A model generated the notes under the pieces. That model was not told the DNA's origin, did no database searches, and saw only the letters and a program-made list of their open reading frames with translations. From a virus, in IMG/VR virus record IMGVR_UViG_3300049217_000104, positions 1 to 47,331 of that record: a DNA stretch of 47,331 nucleotides; one strand, given 5' to 3'. How positions within the stretch are numbered: the first letter of the stretch is position 1; each line of letters begins with the position of its first letter. Positions 29,477 through 38,402 of the stretch are shown in pieces. The position numbers and the translations under genes were made by a program.

Positions 29477-29562
29477 CAGCGCGCATTGAAAACACACGGC
29501 GCGCGCCTGGGGCTCTACTACCTCCGGAGCCGCAGCGATTCGTCCTGGAGCGTCCTACGTGA
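29473..29562 (+). CDS. 29-codon linking frame before the tail-hub gene
   Basis: A GTG start lies in a GTGA overlap with the previous gene, and its TGA overlaps the GTG of the tail-hub gene. The peptide (MTARIENTRRAPGALLPPEP plus nine residues) is Arg/Pro-rich and has no recognisable motif. Two exact couplings suggest it is translated, perhaps only to carry ribosomes across an 80-base gap. Confidence 0.35.
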   Translation: MTARIENTRRAPGALLPPEPQRFVLERPT

Positions 29563-32500
29563 GCTACGAGCGCAAATCCCTCCAGCTTTTGGGCGGCGGC
29601 TTGAACCTGCTGAATCCCACCGACCAGCTAGCCGCTGGCGATGCCCTGCAGATGCTCAACTGGCGCGTCGACCAGGGCGGCTTTCTCAAATCGCGGTCCG
29701 CGCCGCACGCCTTCCTCGACTTCTCCGGCGCGAATCCGTACTACACCGCGCACCCCATTCACACCATCGGGCGCTGGGGCGATGTCTACTACATCGGCGT
29801 GTGGGACGCGCTGTTCCGCTCGACCAATCTGACCGCGCCGCTGACCTTCAATTTATTCGCCACGCGCTTTGAAGCGGGCAGCCGCATCGGGCTGGTGCCG
29901 ATGAACGGACGCCTGTGGTGCATGAACCGCGGGCAATCCGGATCGGACGACGGCACCACTTTTGCGCAGTGGGGCATCACGGCGCCCGCGAGCGAGCCGC
30001 ACGTCGCCGCTGGCACTGTCGATCCCACCGGGCCCGGGCCGGGCCAATACGACTACTACGTGACGTTCCTGCTGGCGGACCTCACCGAATCGAATCCGTC
30101 GCCCTTCATCGGGCTTTCACGGATCCAACTGGGCGTGGCGACGGACGTGGTGGTGACCGCGATCGCTGTGTCGGCCGACCCGCGCGTGACGGCCAGAGCG
30201 CTCTACCGGGTGGGCGGCAGTTTGGGGCAAGCCTACCGGGTGACCGTCATCAACGACAATACGACCACCACTTTCACCGACACGCTAGCCGACGCCATTC
30301 TGATCGAAGAAGACATCGTGCTCGAAGTGGATCACGATGCGCCGCCGGCGGCGGCTGGAATCGTGGGGCCGTACTTCAGCCGCATCCTGGCATTTTCGAG
30401 TCTGGCGAATCGCAACCGCCTGTGGTGGACCAAGCCGGATGAGCCCAGCTACTTTCCTGGGTCCGGATCTGGAATAGGCCAGTGGGTCGATGTCGGCGAC
30501 GACGACGAAGATATCGTGTGGGTCACGCTGCACCCGCGCATTGCGGTGATCTACAAACAGCGCTCGATCTGGCGGCTGGTGGGCGATCCCGACACCGGCA
30601 CGCTGGAACAGACCAGCACCGTCGCCGGACTCTCCGGCGCGTCCGCCGTCGTCAACGCGGGCGATGTCGATTACTTTCGCGGTGACGACGGCATTTACGA
30701 ATTCAACCTCAACGCGGCGACCGACGTGAGCCCCAGCGTGAAACCGATTTTCCAGGGCGTCTCGGTGGAGATTGGATTCGGCGTGGCGACGAAGTCCGGC
30801 AGCGGCGACCGCGGGCTTTTCACCGCGCTGGGCTACGCCAACGGGCGGCTGTTCGTTTCCTATACCGACGGCGGCTTCGGTCCCATCGGCAACAACAGCG
30901 CGATGCTGGTGTGGCACCGCGCGACCCAACGCTGGGGCGCGATGCTGCTCAACACCAACAGCGCATCCACCCTCGACCCGGCCTTCAGCGCGTTCCTCTA
31001 CGCTTCCCCGTTCCTGCTGGGCTCGAGTGGGAACTCCGTGGTGCTGATGGATCAGACCGACGCCACGCTCGACTTCGACATCAACCCGCTGGCGCTGGTG
31101 TGGCAGTCGGGTTATATAGATTGCGGCGCGCCGGAAGTGACCAAGGTGCTGCTGGAGCTGGTGCTCGACGTCGAGATGAATCTGCACGGCGGCAGCGACC
31201 AGTTGGCGGTGACCGTCGAATACGACAACGGCAGCCGCGCGGCGGAAGTGGTGGCGGCATCGGTCACCATCAACGGGCGCGGCAAAATTCATATTCCGTT
31301 CGCCGAAGATCCGGACCTCCCCGGACGGCGCGTGGTGAATTTCTCGGTGAAGATCGGCGGCGCGGCCACCAGCCCGGTCACGCTGCATTCGCTTTTCGTT
31401 TACTACTACCTCGAAGCGCGGCCGGCGCTGGTGGTGGCGTCGACGCCGCTGTACTTGGGCGCGGGCAAACTGGTGCAGACCAAAGAGCTGCAACTCTCGA
31501 TCGACACGTCCGGAGGCGCGGCCTCGGTTGAATGGTGGAGCGATCTGCCGGGCAACAGCATGGCGGCGCGCGATACGAAAACGATTCCCGTGAGCGCGGG
31601 GCAGCGCAATTTCCAATCGCCTTTCAGCGCGACAGTCGAAGGCCGCATGTTCCTGCTGCGCGTCACCGCGCTCTCCGCGGCCTTCCGTCTCTATGGCGCG
31701 CAGGTGCTGGCGCGGGTGATCGGCGTATTCGTCGAAGCCTATGAAGCGGGCTTGGGGTTCGTGTGGGATTCGATGGAACAGGATTTTTCGAGCGGCCTTA
31801 CCCACATCCCGCGCGGCCTGGGCATCGCGCTCTACATGAACCCCATCAAGCGGGCGCGCGAACTGGAATTCCAAATCGACACGGTGGGCCCCGTGACCGT
31901 GAAGCTGCTGTCGGATCTGCCGGGCAACACGCCGCTCGCCGGCGATGCCATGGAGGTTCGCTACCAGACCACCATCAACACCGGCAACGTGGGCTGGATG
32001 ACGATCAAGCTGCCGCTGCCGCCCAACGTCGAGGGGCGGCTATGGCGGCTCCAGCTTTCGGGCGCATCGCAGTACAAGCTGTATCAGGCCGCGCTCGAAA
32101 TTTTGCCCATCGGCGTTTACGTCGAAGCGTACGAAGCGGCCACCGGGGCGGTGTTCGATTCGCGCGAGATGGATTTCAACACGCCGAAGGCCAAGGAGGC
32201 GCGTGAGATCGAGCTCGACATCGAGACGTCGGGCGCTGTCGTGGTCACGCTCTACAGCGACCTCCCCACTCTCACCATGGCGGTGTGCTTCACCGGCGCG
32301 GCGTCGACCAACGGCCGGCAAAAGATTCCGCTGCCGTTGACCACCGCGTCCGGAGGCTTCCCCGAAGGGCGGCTATTCCGGCTGGTGGTCAGCGGGGCGA
32401 ACGCATTCCGGCTGTATGGCGCGCGCCTGAAGCTGCGGCCGTTCGGAACCTACCTCACCGTCGACGAAGCCACCGGCAACGCGCTGTGGGACTCGACGCA

Positions 32501-33695
32501 GCTAGACCTGGGCAGCCAGAAGGCCAAGCAGTATCGCGCGCTCGAAGTGGAGATGTGGTCGTATGGTCCGGCCACGCTGACTCTCTATCTCGACCTGTTC
32601 GGGAACACGCCGGCGGTGGCCATCACGCTGGCGATCGACACCAGCGTGCAGGGACGGCGCACGGTGCAGGTGCCGCTGCCGCAGCAGCCCAACTATCCTT
32701 ACGCGCGGCTGATGCGCGCCACCATCACTAGCGCCACGGCGTTCAAGCTGTTCGGCGCGCGCGTGAACTATCGCGAAGTGGGAACGCTGGTAGAAGCGTA
32801 TGAAGCGCAGGGCGGCGCGCTGTGGGACTCGACGCCGCTGGACCTGGGCGTGGAGCGCGACAAAGTTTTCGACGAGGTGCGTTTCGAGATGGACGCCGAC
32901 GGCGCCGTGCTGATACGGGTCTACACGGATCTGCCGGGCGAAACTTTGACGCAGCGTTTCAGCGAGACGGTATCGACGGTGGGATTCGGGCGGCGCTGGG
33001 TCACGCTCGAATTGCCGGACGACTGCCAGGGGCGGCTGATCCAGGTAATCGTTTCGTCGACGGCGGGCTTCCGCTTGTTCCAGGGGCAGGCGTCCTTCCG
33101 CACCATCGGACGCTATCTCGCCGTGAACGTGCCCGACGCCTACCGCACCCTCGATCAGGATTTCGGCACCGAGCGCGTGAAGCAGTTTAAGAAGCTCGAA
33201 GTGGACGTGCAGACCGATGGCCCGCTCACCCTCACCCTGTGGACCAACCAATCGGGCGTGATGGCACCGGTGTACACGCAGACCATTAACACCAGCGGCG
33301 AGCGCGTGCCTCTGAAATTCACGATGCCGCCCAACGTGCGCGGCCGTTTGTGCCGGCTGCAGATCGGTGGGCCTTCGAGCGGCAGGCTCTACGAAGCTCG
33401 CGTGTGGACGCGGCCGGTGAACGAACCGCAGGCGCAGTGGACGTGGCAGAATTTCCCGGTCGAAGATTCGGACGCATTGCCGCAGTGGGCCAAGCTGCCG
33501 GTGTCGCCGACGTCGGCGGAATTTAGCTGGGCCGATCTGCCGGTGGAACCGACCACGCCCGAGTGGGGCTTCCTTCCCTTCCCCGTCGCGCCCACCGACG
33601 CGCAGTGGAATTGGGCGAAGTTCTTCGGCATCGACGACACCGCCGACAAGTGGACGCTGATCGACATTCCGGTGGACGTGCAGCAGGGGCCGTGA
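29559..33695 (+). CDS. Giant tail-hub or stopper protein with six internal repeats
   Basis: The 1378-residue product has three parts. Residues 1-600 are beta-strand-rich with repeated aromatic turns (IGRWGDVYYIGVWDALFRS, HPRIAVIYKQRSIWRLVG, DVDYFRGDDGIYEFN), the look of a beta-propeller such as in P22-type tail hubs. Residues about 643-1290 contain six copies of a 107-123 residue module, each with an LxxDLPGN-like centre, GRLxRL, FRLYGAR and VEAYEA-WDS. The last 90 residues are Trp-rich short repeats (QWTWQNFPVE, FSWADLPVEPT). It probably closes the tail and supports fibres. Starts at GTG. Confidence 0.65.
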   Translation: MSYERKSLQLLGGGLNLLNPTDQLAAGDALQMLNWRVDQGGFLKSRSAPHAFLDFSGANPYYTAHPIHTIGRWGDVYYIGVWDALFRSTNLTAPLTFNLFATRFEAGSRIGLVPMNGRLWCMNRGQSGSDDGTTFAQWGITAPASEPHVAAGTVDPTGPGPGQYDYYVTFLLADLTESNPSPFIGLSRIQLGVATDVVVTAIAVSADPRVTARALYRVGGSLGQAYRVTVINDNTTTTFTDTLADAILIEEDIVLEVDHDAPPAAAGIVGPYFSRILAFSSLANRNRLWWTKPDEPSYFPGSGSGIGQWVDVGDDDEDIVWVTLHPRIAVIYKQRSIWRLVGDPDTGTLEQTSTVAGLSGASAVVNAGDVDYFRGDDGIYEFNLNAATDVSPSVKPIFQGVSVEIGFGVATKSGSGDRGLFTALGYANGRLFVSYTDGGFGPIGNNSAMLVWHRATQRWGAMLLNTNSASTLDPAFSAFLYASPFLLGSSGNSVVLMDQTDATLDFDINPLALVWQSGYIDCGAPEVTKVLLELVLDVEMNLHGGSDQLAVTVEYDNGSRAAEVVAASVTINGRGKIHIPFAEDPDLPGRRVVNFSVKIGGAATSPVTLHSLFVYYYLEARPALVVASTPLYLGAGKLVQTKELQLSIDTSGGAASVEWWSDLPGNSMAARDTKTIPVSAGQRNFQSPFSATVEGRMFLLRVTALSAAFRLYGAQVLARVIGVFVEAYEAGLGFVWDSMEQDFSSGLTHIPRGLGIALYMNPIKRARELEFQIDTVGPVTVKLLSDLPGNTPLAGDAMEVRYQTTINTGNVGWMTIKLPLPPNVEGRLWRLQLSGASQYKLYQAALEILPIGVYVEAYEAATGAVFDSREMDFNTPKAKEAREIELDIETSGAVVVTLYSDLPTLTMAVCFTGAASTNGRQKIPLPLTTASGGFPEGRLFRLVVSGANAFRLYGARLKLRPFGTYLTVDEATGNALWDSTQLDLGSQKAKQYRALEVEMWSYGPATLTLYLDLFGNTPAVAITLAIDTSVQGRRTVQVPLPQQPNYPYARLMRATITSATAFKLFGARVNYREVGTLVEAYEAQGGALWDSTPLDLGVERDKVFDEVRFEMDADGAVLIRVYTDLPGETLTQRFSETVSTVGFGRRWVTLELPDDCQGRLIQVIVSSTAGFRLFQGQASFRTIGRYLAVNVPDAYRTLDQDFGTERVKQFKKLEVDVQTDGPLTLTLWTNQSGVMAPVYTQTINTSGERVPLKFTMPPNVRGRLCRLQIGGPSSGRLYEARVWTRPVNEPQAQWTWQNFPVEDSDALPQWAKLPVSPTSAEFSWADLPVEPTTPEWGFLPFPVAPTDAQWNWAKFFGIDDTADKWTLIDIPVDVQQGP
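31486..33420 (+). repeat. Six tandem protein-coding repeats in the tail-hub gene
   Basis: Modules begin near nucleotides 31486, 31854, 32200, 32531, 32871 and 33190. Shared residues include (R)ELEVxxxTxGPVT, LYSDLPGNT, GRLxRLxxSGA, FRLYGARV and VEAYEAxxGAxWDS. The DNA itself has diverged, so this is an old expansion kept by selection on the protein. Confidence 0.75.
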
Positions 33696-33699
33696 TCCC

Positions 33700-34173
33700 A
33701 TGCCGGTAAAGACAGCATCGACGGCGCTAGAGATTCCGGCGACCCTGGCCACGGTGCCGGATCTGCTGCCTGTGCTTAACGACCGCATGCGGCGGATCCA
33801 GAGCGCCTTCGATCAGGGCACCACCGCGGCCGTCGCCAGCGGCGGCTCACCGGGCGAGCTGGTGCTTAGCATCCCCGGAACGCTGGGGATCCGCTCGAAC
33901 GCCGCGCCGCTGGTGTCGTTTCCCGCGCAGGTGACTCCCACCGACATCGTGGCGCTGCTGAAGACGCCGCCTTCGGGCGCGCCGGTGACGGTGCAGTTGA
34001 ACGTGGGTGGCCAGCCTTACGCGGTTCTGTCGATCGCCAGCGGCCAGGTGCAGGCGGGGCCGCAGTCCGCGAGCACACCCATCCCGCCGAATACATTGGT
34101 GACGCTAGATGTGACCAGCGTGGGCACCGCGTTCCCAGGCGCGGACCTATCGGTGATGCTGCGCGGGGTGTAA
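33700..34173 (+). CDS. Virion-associated structural protein
   Basis: The 157-residue product has a helical start (LLPVLNDRMRRIQSAFDQGT) and a beta-rich domain (VTVQLNVGGQPYAVLSIASG, LVTLDVTSVG) like a small jelly-roll or fibre-attachment domain. It follows the tail hub after 4 bases. Its TAA stop lies in the loop of an inverted repeat (34161-34180). Function unknown. Confidence 0.5.
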   Translation: MPVKTASTALEIPATLATVPDLLPVLNDRMRRIQSAFDQGTTAAVASGGSPGELVLSIPGTLGIRSNAAPLVSFPAQVTPTDIVALLKTPPSGAPVTVQLNVGGQPYAVLSIASGQVQAGPQSASTPIPPNTLVTLDVTSVGTAFPGADLSVMLRGV

Positions 34174-34180
34174 GCCGCGC
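34161..34180 (+). repeat. Hairpin with a stop codon in its loop
   Basis: GCGCGG (34161-34166) and CCGCGC (34175-34180) flank an 8-base loop holding the TAA at 34171-34173. A purine-rich AAAGAAAAAGG segment follows, before the next gene. This repeats the pattern of hairpins at structural-gene ends seen at 22021 and 23554. Confidence 0.45.
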
Positions 34181-34208
34181 GCAAAGAAAAAGGAAAACAA
34201 GGAGCACC

Positions 34209-34460
34209 ATGGCACCAACCGGAACGACTTTAGATCAGGCGATTGCGGCGGCAGAAGCCGCCGAATCGAACCTCACCAACGCGGGCACCGCGCAGACGGC
34301 CGCGCAGCAGAAGGCCGACGCGGCGACTGCCAACCTCGCCACCGCCAACCAGGGCGAGACCGACGCCACCACGCAATTCAACGCCGCGATGGACACGCTG
34401 ATCGCAGCCGCCACCGCCGCGAAAGTTCCGGCGGGCCCTACGCAGCAGGCTGCTGGCTAG
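34209..34460 (+). CDS. Ala-rich helical protein
   Basis: An 83-residue protein of which about 40 per cent is Ala, with helix-forming heptads (IAAAEAAESNLTNAGTAQTA, QKADAATANLATA). It probably forms a long alpha-helical or coiled-coil rod. AAGGAG lies 6 bases before the ATG. It sits between tail and lysis genes. Function unknown. Confidence 0.55.
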   Translation: MAPTGTTLDQAIAAAEAAESNLTNAGTAQTAAQQKADAATANLATANQGETDATTQFNAAMDTLIAAATAAKVPAGPTQQAAG

Positions 34461-34478
34461 CGGGACCTACCGCCAGTC

Positions 34479-34868
34479 ATGTGGGTCTACAAGCAGCAGA
34501 CCGGCGAATTTTTACACCCCGGAGGCCTGCGCCTGGCTTTCGGCTTCGCCGGTCAAGGGGCGGGCTTAAATAACCCCGCCCAAGACCACGTGCACGACGT
34601 GGGGCCGCTGCCACGGGGCGAGTATACGATGACCGCGTGGATCGAAAGCGATCCACGCCTGGGCGCGTGCGTCATCGTTCTTGAACAGTCGCTCGCCAAC
34701 ATCATGTTCGGCCGCGACGGTTTCCGGATCCACGGCGCGCGCAGCGTGGAAGGCCACGGGCTTGCCGCCTACCTCACATCGAGCGAGGGCTGCATCTGTT
34801 TAAGCGATTGTGTGGCGCGGCGGGCGATCTGGAATTCCGGCGACCGCGCGCTGCTGGTTGAACCCTGA
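34479..34868 (+). CDS. Probable endolysin, L,D-transpeptidase-like (DUF2778/Tlde1-type)
   Basis: The 129-residue product matches the DUF2778-type pattern: MWVYKQQTGEF at the start, NNP (residues 31-33), GPLPRGEYTM, IHG (84-86) and SEGC (102-105). His85 and Cys105 would be the catalytic pair acting on peptidoglycan cross-links. Tlde1 effectors of this type cut or exchange murein peptide bonds. A holin-like gene follows 10 bases later, so this is the likely cell-wall enzyme of the lysis cassette. There is no signal peptide, so export would need the holin. Confidence 0.7.
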   Translation: MWVYKQQTGEFLHPGGLRLAFGFAGQGAGLNNPAQDHVHDVGPLPRGEYTMTAWIESDPRLGACVIVLEQSLANIMFGRDGFRIHGARSVEGHGLAAYLTSSEGCICLSDCVARRAIWNSGDRALLVEP

Positions 34869-34877
34869 GGAGTGAAA

Positions 34878-35045
34878 ATGATGAGCTGGCTGAAAAATTG
34901 GAAGACTACGCTGAGCGGGCTGCTGGCGGTGGGCGTGGTGGGCTACCAGGCGTATCACAACCCGGCCGTGCTCACGCAGCCGGGGACGCTGGCACAACTA
35001 GCGGCTGGGCTGGGCCTAATTGTCGCCAAGGACGCTGCGAAATAG
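34878..35045 (+). CDS. Small holin-like membrane protein
   Basis: The 55-residue product has two hydrophobic segments (residues 10-27, TTLSGLLAVGVVGYQAYH, and 38-50) with a Lys-rich start (WLKNWKT) and the ending VAKDAAK. GAGGAG sits 5 bases before the first of two in-frame ATGs (34878, 34881), a layout often seen in holin genes that make a holin and a shorter or longer antiholin. Size and position directly after the lysis enzyme support a holin that times lysis. Confidence 0.6.
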   Translation: MMSWLKNWKTTLSGLLAVGVVGYQAYHNPAVLTQPGTLAQLAAGLGLIVAKDAAK

Positions 35046-35382
35046 AGCCGGGGCCGAAGGCGTGAAGCTCCATAGACCCTGCGCCAGCGCCAACCTCAAA
35101 GAGGTAATTGCCACCGGGCATGCTCACGGTGACCGTCGATTCGTTTTCGATATCGACGCTGAACGCGCCTAGGTCGACCAAACGGCGCGGGCCGGGTTCG
35201 ATCACGGCGAACGGAACGTGCGCGACCTCCGGCATCTCGTTGATGATCTGCCACGCATCGCGTGCTGGGAGCGGCTGCCTCCGGAGTCGGGCGAAGAAGT
35301 TTCGAACCTGTTCCCGGATCGGGTCACGGGCTACAGGCGCGGCGGCGAGTAACGCGAGGAAGGCGCGACGGTTGAGATCCAT
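34972..35382 (-). CDS. Leftward Tat-signal protein, possible moron
   Basis: The 136-residue product runs against all surrounding genes. It starts with a twin-arginine signal (DLNRRAFLALLAAAPVA), so it would be exported folded. The mature part has a helical segment and beta strands (ESTVTVSMPGGNYLFEVGAG). GAGAGG precedes its ATG. Its start codon shares base 35382 with the TTG start of the fibre gene, and its end overlaps the holin gene by 74 bases. Isolated reversed genes in late operons are often cargo expressed from the prophage. No promoter of its own was found. Confidence 0.5.
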   Translation of the reverse strand: MDLNRRAFLALLAAAPVARDPIREQVRNFFARLRRQPLPARDAWQIINEMPEVAHVPFAVIEPGPRRLVDLGAFSVDIENESTVTVSMPGGNYLFEVGAGAGSMELHAFGPGSISQRPWRQLGPAQPLVVPASPAA

Positions 35383-38300
35383 TGCCCTCTCAGATTAACA
35401 AGCTCCAGCCGGATCGCACCATCCACCTCCAAGGCTTCGACGCCTTCGGCGCCGCAGCGGCGATGCACAGCGCGAGCCCCACCGGATTTTCGGTGAGCGG
35501 TGTGTTCCGCGATGCGGCCGACTTCGCGGTGCTGATGCTGTGGGACGCGGATTGTTTCTTCGAGCACCCGCGCCTGAAGTACCTGCCCGATTTCGATTTC
35601 AGCGGCATGGTGCTCCAGTTCGACGTATCGTATGCGAAACTTCAGCCGCTCGATTCGCAGAAATTCCCCACCATCGACTGGCCCTATCTGGACGTGGTGC
35701 GCTCGACGGATGGCACCACGGCGCAGATCAACCTGTTCAACAACGCCACCTTCGTAAGCGGCAGCTACAGCGCCGCCAGCGGCGTGTTCCAGATCGTCAG
35801 TCCTGGCGCGGCGGCGTTCGACCGTTTGACGCTGTGGTTTCAAAACATAGCCTTTGACTTCGTCGCCTCCGGAGGCGAGACGGCCGCGGATGTGGCAGCG
35901 GCGCTCGCCGCGCAGATCAACACCTTCGACTGGACCGGCGGCGGCGGCATCAACGCGCTGTCGGCGGTGGCGCTGGGCGCGCAGCTTACCATCACCAACG
36001 CGCGCTACGGCCATGTGAACACCAGCGGCAAAGCCATCACGCTCGCCGCCGGCCAGAACTTCGCGGGGCTTGCCGCCGGCGATCCCATCGTAATCGGCGG
36101 GGTGGCCACCAGCGTCACCGCGATCGGGAGTGCCGCGATCCAGGTGGCCAACGATTTCGGAGTGCAGGCTTCCTTGCCCTATCTCGCGCCGCGCGGCGGC
36201 ACCGATGGAAACATGGTCACGCTGTACGCGCTGGCGAAGAACACGAACCTGACTACTTCTCAAAGCCTGGTGCAGCTTGCGGGTGGATCGAGCGCGGCCA
36301 CGTGGCGCATCACTCTCGATTTCACGGCGCTGGGCATCGACAAACTGCGGCAGGCCTGGCTCACCTTCGCGCCGCGTCTCGCCTTCGCCGCGGCTTACGT
36401 GGCCGAGGAATGGGACGCGGTGTTCACCAATTGGTCAGTAACGGACAGCAACGGCAAGCGACCGCTAAAAGTGGCTGGGCCGGGCAGCGTGCGAATCGAG
36501 GAGACCGATTCGTGGGTGACCCTCACCGGCGCGTCGTGGGCGGCGCCGCCGGGCGAGGGAGGTTTTTACTCGCAGGGTTTCGCGCAGCGCGCCGGAACGC
36601 TGGGCGATTCGGTCACCATCCGCTACACCTGCCAGTTCGTGCATGACCTCTACGTGGGAACCGCGCTCTACAGCGACCGGGGCATGTGGGCGGCAACTCT
36701 CGACGGCGCGACAGCGAACCTCGTCGATACTTACCTGGCCACCACTTCGGAGATCCCGTCGCGGCGGTTGCTGCAGGCGGCGGTACCGGCGGGCACCCAC
36801 ACCGTCACGCTGACCGTGGCGGCGGCGAATGCGGCCTCGACCGGCAACTTCTGCTACTTCGATTTCCTGGAGGCGGCGGTGGTGGCGGACGTTCCCGATC
36901 CCCTGCCGCTGCTCCCCGACAGTTCGCCGGCCATCGACTACGACACCAACCACGGCTTTCAACTCTCGCCCGCGCGGCTGATGAATATTTTCGACAACCT
37001 GGGATTTTCCGGGCCCATCGATGAGTACCTGGGGGTGTTCTGGTGGAACCAGCGCAAGGCGGTGGGCGCGGTGTTCCCGGTGGCCGTGGTCACGCTGCTC
37101 GGCAACTTCGTGGCGGGCGACCAAATCTTCATCGAAGTGGGCACGGCTTTTGTGGGCAAGACAGTGCTGCTCGCAACCGAATCGAACGCGGTGATCGCCG
37201 CGCACCTGGCTTACTTCATCAACGAAACCTTTTCGGGAGTGTGGGCGACGTGGGCGGAGCAGGGCGACGGCGTGGCCACGCTCACCGTCACCGCGCGGTC
37301 CGCAGGCGCGGCGGCTTACAACTTCCCCTTTGCTGCGATCGCAGTGACGGTGGTGGGCTCCGATGGCGTTCTGACGTTCGTGGGCACGCTCGAAGGCGGC
37401 ATCCTGCCGGAGTGGGTCATCGACGACACCGTGAGCCCACCGCTCAACTATGCGGCGCGGCAGTGGCACGCAGACCTGTTCGCCCAAGTGGCCGCGCGCG
37501 GGTGGTCGATCACCAGCGCGGTTTCGATGGAGCTGGTGAACCCGCCCGACGATCCGGACGGCGGGCACGTGTGGACGGCGCGCTTCCGCGATGGCGTGCC
37601 GGTGCTGACGGCCACCGGGTTCGGCGTGCTGAATTCGTCGCAGTGCGTGCCCAACGCGCCCTACTTTCTGGCGTATCAGCAGGCGGTGTTTTTGAACCTG
37701 GCGCAATTGCAGTTAGCCGCGGGCCTCACCCCGGAGCTGCAATTCGGGGAGTACCTGTGGTGGTTTTTCACCGACTACGATCAGGCAACTAATCTTAACG
37801 GGGGGATGGCCTATTACGACCTGGCGACGGCGGCGGCGGCGCTGACGACGCTGGGACGCGCGCTAGGCACCTTCCTCACGCCCAACGACGATCCGGCTGC
37901 CGTCAACGGCGGAGCCGACACGGATTTCCTGGCCGACACGCTGCGCGATCACGTGGCTGCCATCGGCGCGGCGGTCCGCGCCGCCTATCCCACGGCGCTC
38001 TTGGAGCTGCTGTGGCCGTTCGACGTGAACTACCCCGTGCCGATAGGTAGGGAGAAGCTGGGTGGCCGGCTGAACTACCGGGTGAATTTGCCGGAGGAGT
38101 GGCGCACGAAGGCCGGAAGCGGTCTCGACCGCTTCAAAATGGAGGCGCTGGATTTCGGGAGCGGTACCCGCTCGCTCGATCTGGCGCTCTTGGCCATCCG
38201 GCTGCCGGGGTTGATGGGATGGCCACTAGGATCGATTCGCTACCTGTTTCCGCTGTTCAACGGCGGCTGCCCGTTCCTTTACGAACAGCAGCTAGCGCGG

Positions 38301-38402
38301 GAGCAGAAGATCCCGGCGCTGACGCCCTTCGCGATGGATCACGTGTGCCTGTTCGCGTGGGACCTGCGGGCACCGCTCCAGCCCGCAGCCCAATTGCTTT
38401 AG
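35382..38402 (+). CDS. Large tail-fibre or tail-tip protein with a hydrolase-like C-terminus
   Basis: The 1006-residue product (TTG start) opens with a beta-rich N-terminal domain (GFDAFGAAAAMHSASPTGFS, YLPDFDFSGMVLQFDVSYA). A central block contains GFQLSPARLMNIFDNLGFSG and FWWNQRKAVGAVFP. Residues about 680-1000 have alternating helices and strands with aromatic and acidic clusters (SMELVNPPDDPDGGHVW, EYLWWFFTDYDQ, LELLWPFDVNYPV, FAMDHVCLFAWD), like a TIM-barrel glycoside hydrolase. It may bind and trim a host surface sugar. I recall similar proteins from acidobacterial phage-like loci, with limited certainty. Confidence 0.55.
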   Translation: MPSQINKLQPDRTIHLQGFDAFGAAAAMHSASPTGFSVSGVFRDAADFAVLMLWDADCFFEHPRLKYLPDFDFSGMVLQFDVSYAKLQPLDSQKFPTIDWPYLDVVRSTDGTTAQINLFNNATFVSGSYSAASGVFQIVSPGAAAFDRLTLWFQNIAFDFVASGGETAADVAAALAAQINTFDWTGGGGINALSAVALGAQLTITNARYGHVNTSGKAITLAAGQNFAGLAAGDPIVIGGVATSVTAIGSAAIQVANDFGVQASLPYLAPRGGTDGNMVTLYALAKNTNLTTSQSLVQLAGGSSAATWRITLDFTALGIDKLRQAWLTFAPRLAFAAAYVAEEWDAVFTNWSVTDSNGKRPLKVAGPGSVRIEETDSWVTLTGASWAAPPGEGGFYSQGFAQRAGTLGDSVTIRYTCQFVHDLYVGTALYSDRGMWAATLDGATANLVDTYLATTSEIPSRRLLQAAVPAGTHTVTLTVAAANAASTGNFCYFDFLEAAVVADVPDPLPLLPDSSPAIDYDTNHGFQLSPARLMNIFDNLGFSGPIDEYLGVFWWNQRKAVGAVFPVAVVTLLGNFVAGDQIFIEVGTAFVGKTVLLATESNAVIAAHLAYFINETFSGVWATWAEQGDGVATLTVTARSAGAAAYNFPFAAIAVTVVGSDGVLTFVGTLEGGILPEWVIDDTVSPPLNYAARQWHADLFAQVAARGWSITSAVSMELVNPPDDPDGGHVWTARFRDGVPVLTATGFGVLNSSQCVPNAPYFLAYQQAVFLNLAQLQLAAGLTPELQFGEYLWWFFTDYDQATNLNGGMAYYDLATAAAALTTLGRALGTFLTPNDDPAAVNGGADTDFLADTLRDHVAAIGAAVRAAYPTALLELLWPFDVNYPVPIGREKLGGRLNYRVNLPEEWRTKAGSGLDRFKMEALDFGSGTRSLDLALLAIRLPGLMGWPLGSIRYLFPLFNGGCPFLYEQQLAREQKIPALTPFAMDHVCLFAWDLRAPLQPAAQLL

